DNA from: Fodinibius sp964490705
GTDB taxonomy: Bacteria > Bacteroidota > Rhodothermia > Balneolales > Balneolaceae
Direction: 5' to 3'
Assembly: GCA_964490705.1 (NCBI GenBank)
Contig: CAZBCG010000011.1
Span: 22,285 to 86,284 of the forward strand
Length of the DNA stretch: 64,000 nucleotides
The translations under genes and the position numbers were made by a program. A model generated the notes under the pieces. The model searched no databases. It saw nothing but the letters and a program-made list of their open reading frames with translations, and was not told where the DNA came from. Of the stretch, positions 8,123 through 15,722 are shown one piece after another (positions within the stretch are counted from its first letter, which is position 1; each line of letters starts with the position of its first letter).

Positions 8123-8166
8123 AAAGATGTACGCATCGGGATTGATGTAGTACATCTTTTTGTTTT
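8123..8166 (+). terminator. Intrinsic terminator after the zinc-ribbon-family gene
   Basis: AAAGATGTAC (8123-8132) pairs perfectly with GTACATCTTT (8150-8159) and is followed by TTGTTTTTT. It separates the Nif3-like operon from rnpB. Confidence 0.8.
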
Positions 8167-8194
8167 TTGGAAGGATTCAAGTTTCGTATCTTTA
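8167..8194 (+). promoter_or_regulatory. Bacteroidota-type promoter of rnpB
   Basis: A TTG at 8167-8169 and TATCTTTA at 8187-8194 resemble the -33 TTTG / -7 TAnnTTTG promoter of Bacteroidota, placed so that transcription would begin close to the RNase P RNA 5' end near 8197. Confidence 0.5.
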
Positions 8195-8196
8195 TA

Positions 8197-8542
8197 TGGG
8201 ATGATCGGGCAATCGCCTCCCGACTTTTCGGGAAGAGGAAAGTCCGAACACCAACGAGCACCGTGCTTCCTAACGGGAAGATCCCGAATGCTTTCGGGAT
8301 AGCCAGTGCCACAGAAAACAGACTACCCCCGAGCAATCGGGGGAAAAGGTGAAAAGGTGAGGTAAGAGCTCACCGTCCCGCACCGTAAGGTCGGGAGCTA
8401 GGTAAACCTCACGGGGTGCAAGCTCACGCAGGTCGTGCGCCGCTCGTCGCCATACGGCCGGGTGGAGTGCTCAAGTCCCGGGGCGACTCGGGAATAAGAT
8501 AAATGATTGCCCTTGACAGAATTCGGCTTACAGGTCATCCCA
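8197..8542 (+). ncRNA. rnpB: RNase P RNA (bacterial class A)
   Basis: The catalytic RNA of RNase P, which matures tRNA 5' ends. Conserved landmarks are GAGGAAAGTCCGAACACC near 8235, GCCACAGAAA near 8307, the GGTAAACCTCACGGGGTGCAAG region near 8401, GGAATAAGATAAATGATTGC near 8490, and GACAGAATTCGGCTTACAGG near 8516. The ends TGGGATGA and TCATCCCA pair to close helix P1 and set the boundaries. Three variable helices carry tidy CCCGA/TCGGG palindromes (8218-8233, 8281-8300, 8326-8343), which look like insertions of a common genomic repeat word. Flanked by a promoter box and a strong terminator. Confidence 0.96.
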
Positions 8543-8554
8543 TGAATTTATATG

Positions 8555-8586
8555 AAAAGGCCGTCCGAGTAGGGCGGCCTTTTGTT
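8555..8586 (+). terminator. Intrinsic terminator of rnpB
   Basis: AAAAGGCCGTCC pairs with GGGCGGCCTTTT around GAGTA, then continues into a T-rich stretch. The A-rich left side means it may also work for the convergent gene on the other strand. Confidence 0.85.
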
Positions 8587-8607
8587 GTTTTCAGTCCTAT
8601 GGCTTTT

Positions 8608-9738
8608 TTATTTTGCCCAAATACGCTTATTCAGGTTAAAGTCTTCAACAATACCCAGTAGAAAGTTTAGATCTTTGTAAAAAGTGAAGATCTTTTCCCG
8701 GTCCAACACATTGTCCAGATCTTGCTCATTCATCAAATAATCCTGGCTGATATCCGGCTCCAACAGGTCGCGGTCGTAGGGAATGGCCAAGTGCATTTTG
8801 GAGTCCCAGAAACAGAGAAATATCATTTTACCAGTACGTCCGGAAAATTCTTTGATGCGTTCCATCATGGTTGTTGAAAGCACGTATCGCGCCTGCTGCT
8901 GATCGTTGCTATAGACATTGTAAGCTTTCTCCAGTTCAACGTCTTCAAGATGCACTTGCTCAAGGTCGTCAATACGATCATCGGGGTGATATTTGCTTCC
9001 CACTTTTGTCTTGGTCTTTCCTCGGCGATCTTCTTTTTTGTAGTCGTTCCATTGATAAGCAGTCGGGCGGACGAGCGTTTTGGCCTGGAACCGTTTGTGA
9101 AAGTCAGCGCGGAAGTAGATCCCTCGGAAAAAGTTGTCGCTGGTGTTGGCAAATTTTTCAACCATGTGTTTCATGTCTTCCATCTTTTCGCGCTGCTCTT
9201 CGTTAAGGTTGGAGCCGCCCAGCTGCTTTACATCCGATGTGGAGGCCACGATTTCGCAGAATGCGATATCGGTATCCCCCACTTTGCCGGATACAAAATC
9301 TTCTGCGGTTAGTCCTCCGGCTTCACGCGACAGTATCAGGCTGTCATTAATATCTTCTTTTGAAAAGCCCTCCCGTGGTTTGTAGGAAAAATCATCATCA
9401 AAAAAGTGCACAATTTTTTTGATGAGTTTCTGCTTAAACTTTTTGCTAAACTTTGCCCCTTTTCGGAAGTAATTCCCGAATTTTTTGGAGATGGAATATC
9501 CGGCAATTGCTATGACAGCAGTCCAGAAAAAGGGAAAACTTCCGGTGCTGTACCATATCCAGATGAGAACAGGAGAGGAGATCAAAATGAAAACACCCGC
9601 GACTTTAAAGAGATCGAACCGTTCTTTACTGCTCAACGATTGCTCACCGTAAATTTCACGTGCCTCTTCCTGGAGTTCTTCGATAGATGATTTGAGTTCA
9701 TTGTTATAGAACGCAGTGAATGCTTCCTCTGATTTCAT
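8608..9738 (-). CDS. DUF3137 domain-containing membrane protein
   Basis: A 376-residue protein with a short N-terminal helical region, two close membrane segments (about residues 47-83: GVFILISSPVLIWIWYST and FWTAVIAIAGYSI), and a long soluble domain. GDTDIAFCEIVA, FRGIYFRADFHKRF and MHLAIPYDRDLLEP are the kind of motifs seen in DUF3137 proteins. It lies immediately downstream of a LemA gene on the same strand, the usual partner of DUF3137. The biochemical role of this pair is not known; a membrane-associated function is inferred from topology only. Confidence 0.82.
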   Translation of the reverse strand: MKSEEAFTAFYNNELKSSIEELQEEAREIYGEQSLSSKERFDLFKVAGVFILISSPVLIWIWYSTGSFPFFWTAVIAIAGYSISKKFGNYFRKGAKFSKKFKQKLIKKIVHFFDDDFSYKPREGFSKEDINDSLILSREAGGLTAEDFVSGKVGDTDIAFCEIVASTSDVKQLGGSNLNEEQREKMEDMKHMVEKFANTSDNFFRGIYFRADFHKRFQAKTLVRPTAYQWNDYKKEDRRGKTKTKVGSKYHPDDRIDDLEQVHLEDVELEKAYNVYSNDQQQARYVLSTTMMERIKEFSGRTGKMIFLCFWDSKMHLAIPYDRDLLEPDISQDYLMNEQDLDNVLDREKIFTFYKDLNFLLGIVEDFNLNKRIWAK

Positions 9739-9880
9739 AACGCTGTTTTTTTGAGTGTTCTTGATGAAGAATATATTTCTTTTGCAGCGGACTACAGCTG
9801 TTGGTACTAGACTTTTGAGGCGAATGAAGTTGTTCTTTTATGCTTCTTACACATGTTTTCCATCGCTTGATCTTTAAGAA

Positions 9881-10459
9881 TCAGGAGTTGAACATTTCAC
9901 CCACATCCGGCGTCTTGTGTTCATGGACTTCGGCTTCAAAAACTTCGCGGGAGTTGAATCCGAATTGACTGGCAATAATATTACCGGGGAACGTCTCGAT
10001 ACTGTCGTTGTACCCTTTAACGGCAGAATTAAAAAAGCGGCGGGAAGCCGAAAGCTGTTCTTCCACTTCATTGAGCGATCGTTGCAGCTGCATAAAGTTT
10101 TCGCTGGCTTTCAGATCAGGATAATCTTCGACCTGCACCATAAGCGTGTCCAATGCTTGGGTCATCTCGCTTTCGACCTGCTCACGTTCCTTGCGAGAAA
10201 GATCGCCCGATTGCGCCTTGTTGCGCAAATCTACGATTTGGCTAAGGGTTTCGTTTTCATAATCCATATACTCCTTGGCGGCGGAGACAAGGTTGGGAAT
10301 CAGGTCATGCCGCTTTTTGAGGTTCGCCTGAATACTGCCGTAGGATTCGTCGATCTGGTTTTCGCTTCGAATAATGCGGTTGTACAGGCTGGCACCATAT
10401 CCTACAAGTGCAACAACGAGCGCTATAGCAATAATGAGTACTATTGTTGATAAAAGCAT
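9881..10459 (-). CDS. LemA family protein
   Basis: A 192-residue protein with one N-terminal membrane helix (about residues 3-25) and the typical LemA body: LYNRIIRSENQIDESYGSIQ, LKKRHDLIPNLVSAAKEYM, a helical bundle with LMVQVEDYPDLKASENFMQL, and AVKGYNDSIETFPGNIIASQ, ending in FEAEVHEHKTPDVGEMFNS. LemA proteins expose a short N-terminus and a cytoplasmic or periplasmic helical domain of unknown function. The downstream DUF3137 gene is its common companion, so the two are probably one transcription unit, separated by about 140 bp. Confidence 0.95.
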   Translation of the reverse strand: MLLSTIVLIIAIALVVALVGYGASLYNRIIRSENQIDESYGSIQANLKKRHDLIPNLVSAAKEYMDYENETLSQIVDLRNKAQSGDLSRKEREQVESEMTQALDTLMVQVEDYPDLKASENFMQLQRSLNEVEEQLSASRRFFNSAVKGYNDSIETFPGNIIASQFGFNSREVFEAEVHEHKTPDVGEMFNS

Positions 10460-10736
10460 AAAAGCTGATAGTTATGATTGGGATGAGACTCTACAGAGTA
10501 GAAATAAGAGTTGGGCTTGTGTTCTCTTAATGTTTGTTGATTTTTCATCTTATTCTCTACTTGAATCAATTTGCTATAATCTTTCCAATAATTTTCCAAA
10601 CTTCAACTTTGGGAATATGGTCTTGTAGATCAGTTTTTACAGTCGGTTTAGAAAAGCGGTATCTTGTAAGTTGAATGATTCTGTACGAAACTTCATTACT
10701 AACTTCTCTTGAAAAAGCTAACGTTACATTGATAGA

Positions 10737-11243
10737 ATGAACTCAAAAGAACTCCGCGCATTACAGGCCCCACTAAAAGATAAATACAAAGAATATCCCG
10801 AAGAAGCGGAATGGATGCTCCATGCCGAAGGCACTCTGGGATCAGAAATATCATGTACTGTTCCCACTGATATCGGTGATGTGGAAGCAGGATTGCATCC
10901 CGCTACCGGCGGCGATGGGTCACAGGCTTGCTCGGGTGATATGCTGCTGGAGGCCTTGGTGGCGTGTGCGGGCGTAACGCTCAAATCGGTGGCTACGACT
11001 ATGGATATTGATATCCAAAAAGGGAAAGTAAAAGCTGAGGGACTGCTCGATTTTAAAGGTACGCTGGGCGTCACCCGGGAGGCACCGGTGGGATTCAAAG
11101 AAATTGATCTTCACTTTGAGCTTGATACGGATGCAGATCAGCAAAAGGTATCGAAGCTTATTGAGCTGACCGAGCGCTACTGCGTGATCTATCAGACGCT
11201 GAAAAACAGTCCGGAGCTGAATACCGATTTTTCGATTAGCTAA
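10737..11243 (+). CDS. OsmC-family peroxiredoxin-like protein
   Basis: A 168-residue OsmC/Ohr-family protein, thiol-dependent reductases of organic hydroperoxides or related factors. The two conserved cysteines are Cys77 in LLEALVACAGVTLKS and Cys149 in LTERYCVIYQTL; an extra Cys65 precedes the helix. The short N-terminal extension ELRALQAPLKDKYKEYP is seen in a subgroup of small OsmC proteins. The gene ends about where the convergent MFS gene ends, with stop codons overlapping by a few bases (11240-11243). Confidence 0.9.
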   Translation: MNSKELRALQAPLKDKYKEYPEEAEWMLHAEGTLGSEISCTVPTDIGDVEAGLHPATGGDGSQACSGDMLLEALVACAGVTLKSVATTMDIDIQKGKVKAEGLLDFKGTLGVTREAPVGFKEIDLHFELDTDADQQKVSKLIELTERYCVIYQTLKNSPELNTDFSIS

Positions 11244-12487
11244 TCTAACGGTTTGCCGCTATAGCTAAACAGGGTGGTGTCGCGACATACGGTTTCGGGC
11301 ATATGGCGATATACAAGCCAAGCGCCGATAATTGTAGCAAAGCCAATGATGAAAAAGGGCAGCTCGAATGAAAATACGGCCAACAGCCCTGCCAACAGTG
11401 GACCTACGGCAATGCCGAGTCCAAAGCCCATGGTGACGACACTCATTTGACGCCCTTCGCCGCCTGTTTTAGATAAGTCGGCAGCAAGGGCAAAAGCAGG
11501 TGATGCTACTCCGGCAGCAGCAATGCCCTGGAATAGGCGAACCACCACCATTTGTCCCATGGTTTGTACTTCTGCTAATAAAATGGTGGTTATTGCCATC
11601 AGAATAAGACCGCCCAGGATAAACGGTTTGCGGCCAAATTTGTCAGAAAAATGTCCCAGCGGCACCTGAAAGATAAGTCGGCCGACCATCAGCATACTAA
11701 AGGCGATACTGAAACCGATGGCGGTCATGCCGAGTCGGGCGTTAAACTCATTTTCGAGTGTCGTCACCATCGAAAAGCAGCAGGCCATGGCAAAAGTGGC
11801 CAGGGCAGCGGTGAGAATACCATCCCCGTAAAGCGATAAATCAAACACTTTGAGGCGGCGTGTAACTTCTTCTTTGACCTCAATTTTGACCTCTTTGACC
11901 CAGCTTTGCACGAGTAGCATTGAGAGAAAAATGAATCCCGATCCCACATAAAAAGCGGCATCAAAGCCGTAGTGGACCTGCAGGAATCCCCCGATAACGG
12001 GACCAATGGCGAAGCCGATAATCCGAAAAGTGCTATAGACGCCCATCGACCCGCCGCGGGTACTTCGTTCGGTGATGGCAGTCATCAGCGAAAGTACTGC
12101 GGGGATGGTGATGGCTACGCCCAATCCCTGTAGGGTACGTAAAATGAGCAGGTGGATAAAATTATCTGCGAAGATAAAAAAGAGGGTGCTTACGCCGATA
12201 AGTCCCAGCCCGGTCTGAATGAGCTTTTTCCGCATGTTGAGTTTGTCGCTGAGTGCGCCCATCAGCGGTTGGAAAATGGCGGCAATAAATCCGAACAGCG
12301 AAATTAAGATGCCCACCAGCACCGGGGTCGCAAAATCAACGTGCTCCTTGGGAAGTTTGGCAACGTAGAGGGGAATCAGAATAAACAGGATGCTGTTGCC
12401 CATTGCATCAGCCATCCGCGCAATGGATAGCGCCAGTATGCTTTTGTTGATGCCGAGAGTTTCGACTAGTTTTTCTTTAAGTGACAA
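11240..12487 (-). CDS. MFS transporter (12-TM drug-efflux-like)
   Basis: A major facilitator with 12 predicted helices, starting at LGINKSILALSIARMADAMG (helix 1). The helix 2-3 loop carries GALSDKLNMRKKLIQTG and the symmetric loop in the second half GHFSDKFGRKPFILGG, both variants of the MFS motif A. The best family resemblance is to multidrug/antibiotic efflux MFS. The frame is open up to 12553, but no ATG exists in the N-terminal region; TTG at 12487 gives a short cytoplasmic tail, and the upstream part contains a TATAAT-like stretch. The start is therefore uncertain. It follows the MtfA-like gene on the same strand. Substrate unknown. Confidence 0.85.
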   Translation of the reverse strand: MSLKEKLVETLGINKSILALSIARMADAMGNSILFILIPLYVAKLPKEHVDFATPVLVGILISLFGFIAAIFQPLMGALSDKLNMRKKLIQTGLGLIGVSTLFFIFADNFIHLLILRTLQGLGVAITIPAVLSLMTAITERSTRGGSMGVYSTFRIIGFAIGPVIGGFLQVHYGFDAAFYVGSGFIFLSMLLVQSWVKEVKIEVKEEVTRRLKVFDLSLYGDGILTAALATFAMACCFSMVTTLENEFNARLGMTAIGFSIAFSMLMVGRLIFQVPLGHFSDKFGRKPFILGGLILMAITTILLAEVQTMGQMVVVRLFQGIAAAGVASPAFALAADLSKTGGEGRQMSVVTMGFGLGIAVGPLLAGLLAVFSFELPFFIIGFATIIGAWLVYRHMPETVCRDTTLFSYSGKPLD

Positions 12488-12582
12488 ACAGGGATTTTTC
12501 GTTTTAATGATTATAGAATAGCAACGCTTTTGCGGATGAATCGTTCCGCTCAACTGAAGTTGGCAAATATACCAACTGGATA

Positions 12583-13359
12583 TTAAGATTTGATGTAATC
12601 GGCGGGGTCTTGCTTGTAAAATTCCTGTAGCTGTTGGTACAGCTTTGGGTGTTGGGTTTTAAGTTCTTGGGGTCGCTCAAAAAAGCATTCAGTAATCACG
12701 GCAAAAAATTCGGCCAGGTTTGTGGCTCCGTATTCATCAATAAGTGTTTGCTGGTGTTGCTGGATCGATTGCAGAAACTTCTGATATTCGTCCCCAATCA
12801 CCCGGGCCCACGACAAATATGTTGAATCGTCGTAATTTTCCTCGACCTGATTGGTGGCTCCGTATTCGTAATCCAGCTGGTGGGCAAACTCGTGAAATAC
12901 CAGGTTTTGTCCGTCGTGGATGTCCGAGGCTCCCTGCTGGACTTCATCCCAGGCCAGCACCACATTGCCGTGCGACCAGGCTTCGCCGTGGCGTTGCTGA
13001 AACCCCTCTTCCACAAAAAAGCTGTTGTTTTGATTTTTGACTTTCGCTACATACTGTTCGGGATATACGAGCACCGAACGCAGATCATCATAAAAGAAAG
13101 AGAGGTCGTCGATGCCGAGCATTAAAATACAGGCTTGGGCCGCAATCGTCACGCGAATTTCATCGGTTATTTTAAGTCCGGCGCAGCCTTCAAACGTTTT
13201 TTCATGCAGGAATATCGCGATCAATCCCTTCAGCTTCGATTGCAGCTCGTCGGGCAGGTACTGTACATATGGTACATTTTGATGAAGAATCTGCTCCCAC
13301 TCATTGGGAAATGGTTTCTTCATCCGGCGGTTGCGGCGCCACTTTTTAAACCCAAACAT
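12583..13359 (-). CDS. MtfA-like zinc-dependent peptidase (M90 family)
   Basis: A 258-residue protein of the MtfA/YeeI family. The zinc site HEFAH (residues 156-160) lies in NLVFHEFAHQLD, with TNLAEFFAVITECFFERP further on supplying the third ligand (Glu) region. Other family marks are PYVQYLPDELQSKLKGLI, FEGCAGLKITDEIRVTIAAQ and VLAWDEVQQGASD. In E. coli MtfA binds and inactivates the glucose repressor Mlc and has aminopeptidase activity; whether an Mlc target exists here is unknown. The gene is 10 bp downstream of smpB on the same strand. Confidence 0.92.
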   Translation of the reverse strand: MFGFKKWRRNRRMKKPFPNEWEQILHQNVPYVQYLPDELQSKLKGLIAIFLHEKTFEGCAGLKITDEIRVTIAAQACILMLGIDDLSFFYDDLRSVLVYPEQYVAKVKNQNNSFFVEEGFQQRHGEAWSHGNVVLAWDEVQQGASDIHDGQNLVFHEFAHQLDYEYGATNQVEENYDDSTYLSWARVIGDEYQKFLQSIQQHQQTLIDEYGATNLAEFFAVITECFFERPQELKTQHPKLYQQLQEFYKQDPADYIKS

Positions 13360-13369
13360 GGCTTCTCGA

Positions 13370-13831
13370 TTACATATTCACTTTATAGGTGCCTTTATGT
13401 TTGCGGTCGAGTTCGCGCTTCATGTCGCGCTCTTTGATGTCCTGTCGCTTGTCGTGCTGTTGTTTACCTTTAGCGATGCCGACCAGCACTTTGGCATATC
13501 CCTTTTTGAAATAAAGTTTGAGGGGTGCCAGGGTGTATCCCTTTTTGTTGACTGCCTTATTCATGTCGGCAATCTCTCGTTTGTTGAGCAGCAGCTTGCG
13601 TTCACGGCGTTCATCGTGGTTGCCGTACGAGGCGTGTTTATACGGCTTGATATACATATCCTTGAGCCACACTTCGCCATCTTTAAGGTAGGCAAATGCT
13701 TCATTGAGGCTGGCGTTGCCTTCCCGTAGCGATTTTACCTCGGTGCCTTTAAGTACCAATCCCGCTTCATAGGTTTCTTCTATATGATACTCGTGCCGGG
13801 CCTTTCGATTTTTTATGGTGGGAGTGGACAT
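13370..13831 (-). CDS. smpB: SsrA-binding protein SmpB
   Basis: A 153-residue protein required for trans-translation: it binds tmRNA and brings it to stalled ribosomes. Family motifs are clear: KNRKARHEYHIEETYEAGL, VLKGTEVKSLREG, LKDMYIKPY, RKLLLNKREI, KGYTLAPLKLYFKKGYAKV and the C-terminal basic tail with GIAKGKQQHDKRQDIKERD. Length is normal. A long intergenic hairpin lies just upstream, between this gene and the preceding lipoprotein gene. tmRNA itself is not in the window. Confidence 0.98.
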   Translation of the reverse strand: MSTPTIKNRKARHEYHIEETYEAGLVLKGTEVKSLREGNASLNEAFAYLKDGEVWLKDMYIKPYKHASYGNHDERRERKLLLNKREIADMNKAVNKKGYTLAPLKLYFKKGYAKVLVGIAKGKQQHDKRQDIKERDMKRELDRKHKGTYKVNM

Positions 13832-13892
13832 AGCTGAAAGTTGTGATTAAAAAAATGCTGTAACTAAAATATACGCTTTAAATAATTAACTG

Positions 13893-13989
13893 CCATTTGC
13901 AGTAAAAAGTGAGAAGGCAGAAGTGAAAAAGTTTTTATCTCTGCCGTTTTACTTTTCACGTCTCACTTTTTGCTTCTCACTTTTTACTT
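13893..13989. repeat. Intergenic hairpin of AGTGAGAAG words
   Basis: AGTAAAAAGTGAGAAG (13901-13916) is perfectly complementary to CTTCTCACTTTTTACT (13973-13988). Between them further AGTGAAAAAG and CTTTTCACGTCTCAC words also pair, so the unit is built of degenerate direct word repeats and their complements. It sits between two leftward genes. Confidence 0.75.
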
Positions 13990-14403
13990 TTAGTAGTCGA
14001 AGCCCAATTCTCGCAGGTCAGCCAAAATATCTTCGCCGGGCGATTTGTCGGGCATAGTGTTGTAAATCCCCATAATCTGATTAATCTCAGAACGTGCCTT
14101 CTGGTTTTTAGGATTAATGTTCAACACTTTGATATACTGTTCCAGGGCCGAGGTCATGCGGTCGCGCATAGTGCTGTCTTCCGGGCCGCGATATTCAAGA
14201 TACAAGCCATAATTCAAATAGGTTTTCTCTTTCAGGCGATCGAGGTTTTCGACTTCGCTGGCATCGGTGTTGTTGAGCAATTCGATGGCTTGCGTATAGC
14301 TGTCTTCGGCAATCAGCTGGTCGATCCGTTTGGGAACATCTTCTACAGACTCACTGCAAGAGATAAAAAGCGTAACGAGAAATATCAGGGAAAGATAGCG
14401 CAT
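13990..14403 (-). CDS. Small lipoprotein with TPR-like helices
   Basis: A 137-residue protein with a lipoprotein signal (MRYLSLIFLVTLFISC, lipobox FISC). The mature part is helical, with IDQLIAEDSYTQAIELLNN followed by LKEKTYLNYGLYLEYRG and LEQYIKVLNINPKNQKARSE, consistent with two to three tetratricopeptide repeats. Such lipoproteins serve as protein-binding scaffolds in the periplasm or outer membrane. No specific family is recognised. It lies downstream of the M50 protease gene on the same strand. Confidence 0.75.
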   Translation of the reverse strand: MRYLSLIFLVTLFISCSESVEDVPKRIDQLIAEDSYTQAIELLNNTDASEVENLDRLKEKTYLNYGLYLEYRGPEDSTMRDRMTSALEQYIKVLNINPKNQKARSEINQIMGIYNTMPDKSPGEDILADLRELGFDY

Positions 14404-14462
14404 GAAATGGTACAGTTTACGGTATTGTGTTTAACGATGAGCTAAAGATAAGCAAAAGATTG

Positions 14463-15722
14463 CTAGATTAAATATAGCGGATTGAGGCTGATGCACAGCA
14501 CAAAGATGGCCATGCTCAGCCATCCCAGGAATTTACGAGTGGGAGTGAGTTCTCGTTCGTGCAGGGCCGGGGGATGTTCGATCCCGACAAAATAGGTGAC
14601 AAAGGCCGACCAAAAGACCCAAATTAGCGAACCGGATGTTGTGATATTTCCGACATAGAGATATAGAAATCCTGCCGATAATGCTATGCTGGCACCGAGA
14701 GTGGGTAAAATCCATTCTAACTCTTCGTGAAAAGCCTTGCGGAGCAGCGTATAGCTAATCCCCGCCCAGATGATCCAGCTTAAAATACCATAGGCATTAT
14801 CGTACTCCCCAAGCGAGAGGTGAATAAAGGGGATTGCTTCGATGCCGGCCATGGCAAGCAATCCGCCATAAAAAATGCGGGCTACCTTTTTGTGATTTTC
14901 AAATCCGATGAGGGAATATAAAATATGCCCCCCGTCGAGCTGACCGATCGGCATCAGGTTGAGAGCCGTGAAAAACAGTCCGAGCCATCCGGCAAATAGA
15001 AAGGGATAGTGGTACATCTCCCACATGGGCGGCACATTTTCAAAGAAGGAAGCCAGAAATCCATACAAGACGGTGTTGCCTACAGTCAGTAATTGCCCGT
15101 CGGTTTCTTGGGGCGGCGCATCGGGATAAGTGCCATTTTGTGCAACATATTCTTTTACAGTCTCGTGACCCTGAAAATTTTGGATGTAAGAAGCGTCGGG
15201 CAGGGCCGAAAATCCATAAAGTAAGATAGCCAACGAAACCACAAATCCTGCGCTGGGACCCGAGGCACCGACGTCGAACATCTTATAGGTGTCGTTAATT
15301 TTTTGTTTGATGCGGATGACGGCTCCCACGGTTCCGATCCCCAGGGGAATGGGGATAAAGTAGGGTAGGGTCACTTTGATTTTGTGATAGACAGCCGCAA
15401 AATAGTGGCCGAACTCGTGCACGCCCAAAAAGCCGAGCAAAAGTCCCGCAAAAAGGAGGCCGCGATAAAAGTCGGGCAGAGTCGGTAATCCTAATGGAAA
15501 GAGCGTGGGCTGAAACCCCACAAAACCGGCACCTGCCAGCGATACGGTAATCACGGTAGCCAAGAACAGCCCCAGGTGTTTAAGAATAGTTTTGGGATCT
15601 AAATCTTGCCGGGCCTGCTTGGGTATGGCTTGTTGTGTTGACGTCTGCTCGAATTGAAAATTTTTGGTATCTGTAGAAGTGTTGTTATCCAAAAGTAAAA
15701 ATAGGTTATGTTGCTCTTGCAA
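14463..15722 (-). CDS. Site-2 protease-family intramembrane metalloprotease (EGY-like, M50)
   Basis: A 419-residue polytopic membrane protein. The zinc motif HEFGH (residues 102-106) is in helix LGFLGVHEFGHYFAA, and the second conserved motif NLMPIGQLDGGH (near residue 265) supplies the Asp ligand. PYFIPIPLGIGTVGAVIRIK between them and the large loop insert are typical of the plant EGY / cyanobacterial S2P group rather than RseP with PDZ domains; no PDZ is visible. The first 45 residues are a soluble, Gln/Thr-rich extension. Possible substrates (membrane regulators) are not evident. The start overlaps the end of the arginine deiminase gene by 17 bp, suggesting coupled expression. Confidence 0.9.
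   Translation of the reverse strand: MQEQHNLFLLLDNNTSTDTKNFQFEQTSTQQAIPKQARQDLDPKTILKHLGLFLATVITVSLAGAGFVGFQPTLFPLGLPTLPDFYRGLLFAGLLLGFLGVHEFGHYFAAVYHKIKVTLPYFIPIPLGIGTVGAVIRIKQKINDTYKMFDVGASGPSAGFVVSLAILLYGFSALPDASYIQNFQGHETVKEYVAQNGTYPDAPPQETDGQLLTVGNTVLYGFLASFFENVPPMWEMYHYPFLFAGWLGLFFTALNLMPIGQLDGGHILYSLIGFENHKKVARIFYGGLLAMAGIEAIPFIHLSLGEYDNAYGILSWIIWAGISYTLLRKAFHEELEWILPTLGASIALSAGFLYLYVGNITTSGSLIWVFWSAFVTYFVGIEHPPALHERELTPTRKFLGWLSMAIFVLCISLNPLYLI

Noticed and set aside
12558..12577. AGTTGG/CCAACT hairpin between the MtfA-like and MFS genes as terminator
   Set aside because: Stem of six with no T run on either strand; too weak to call.
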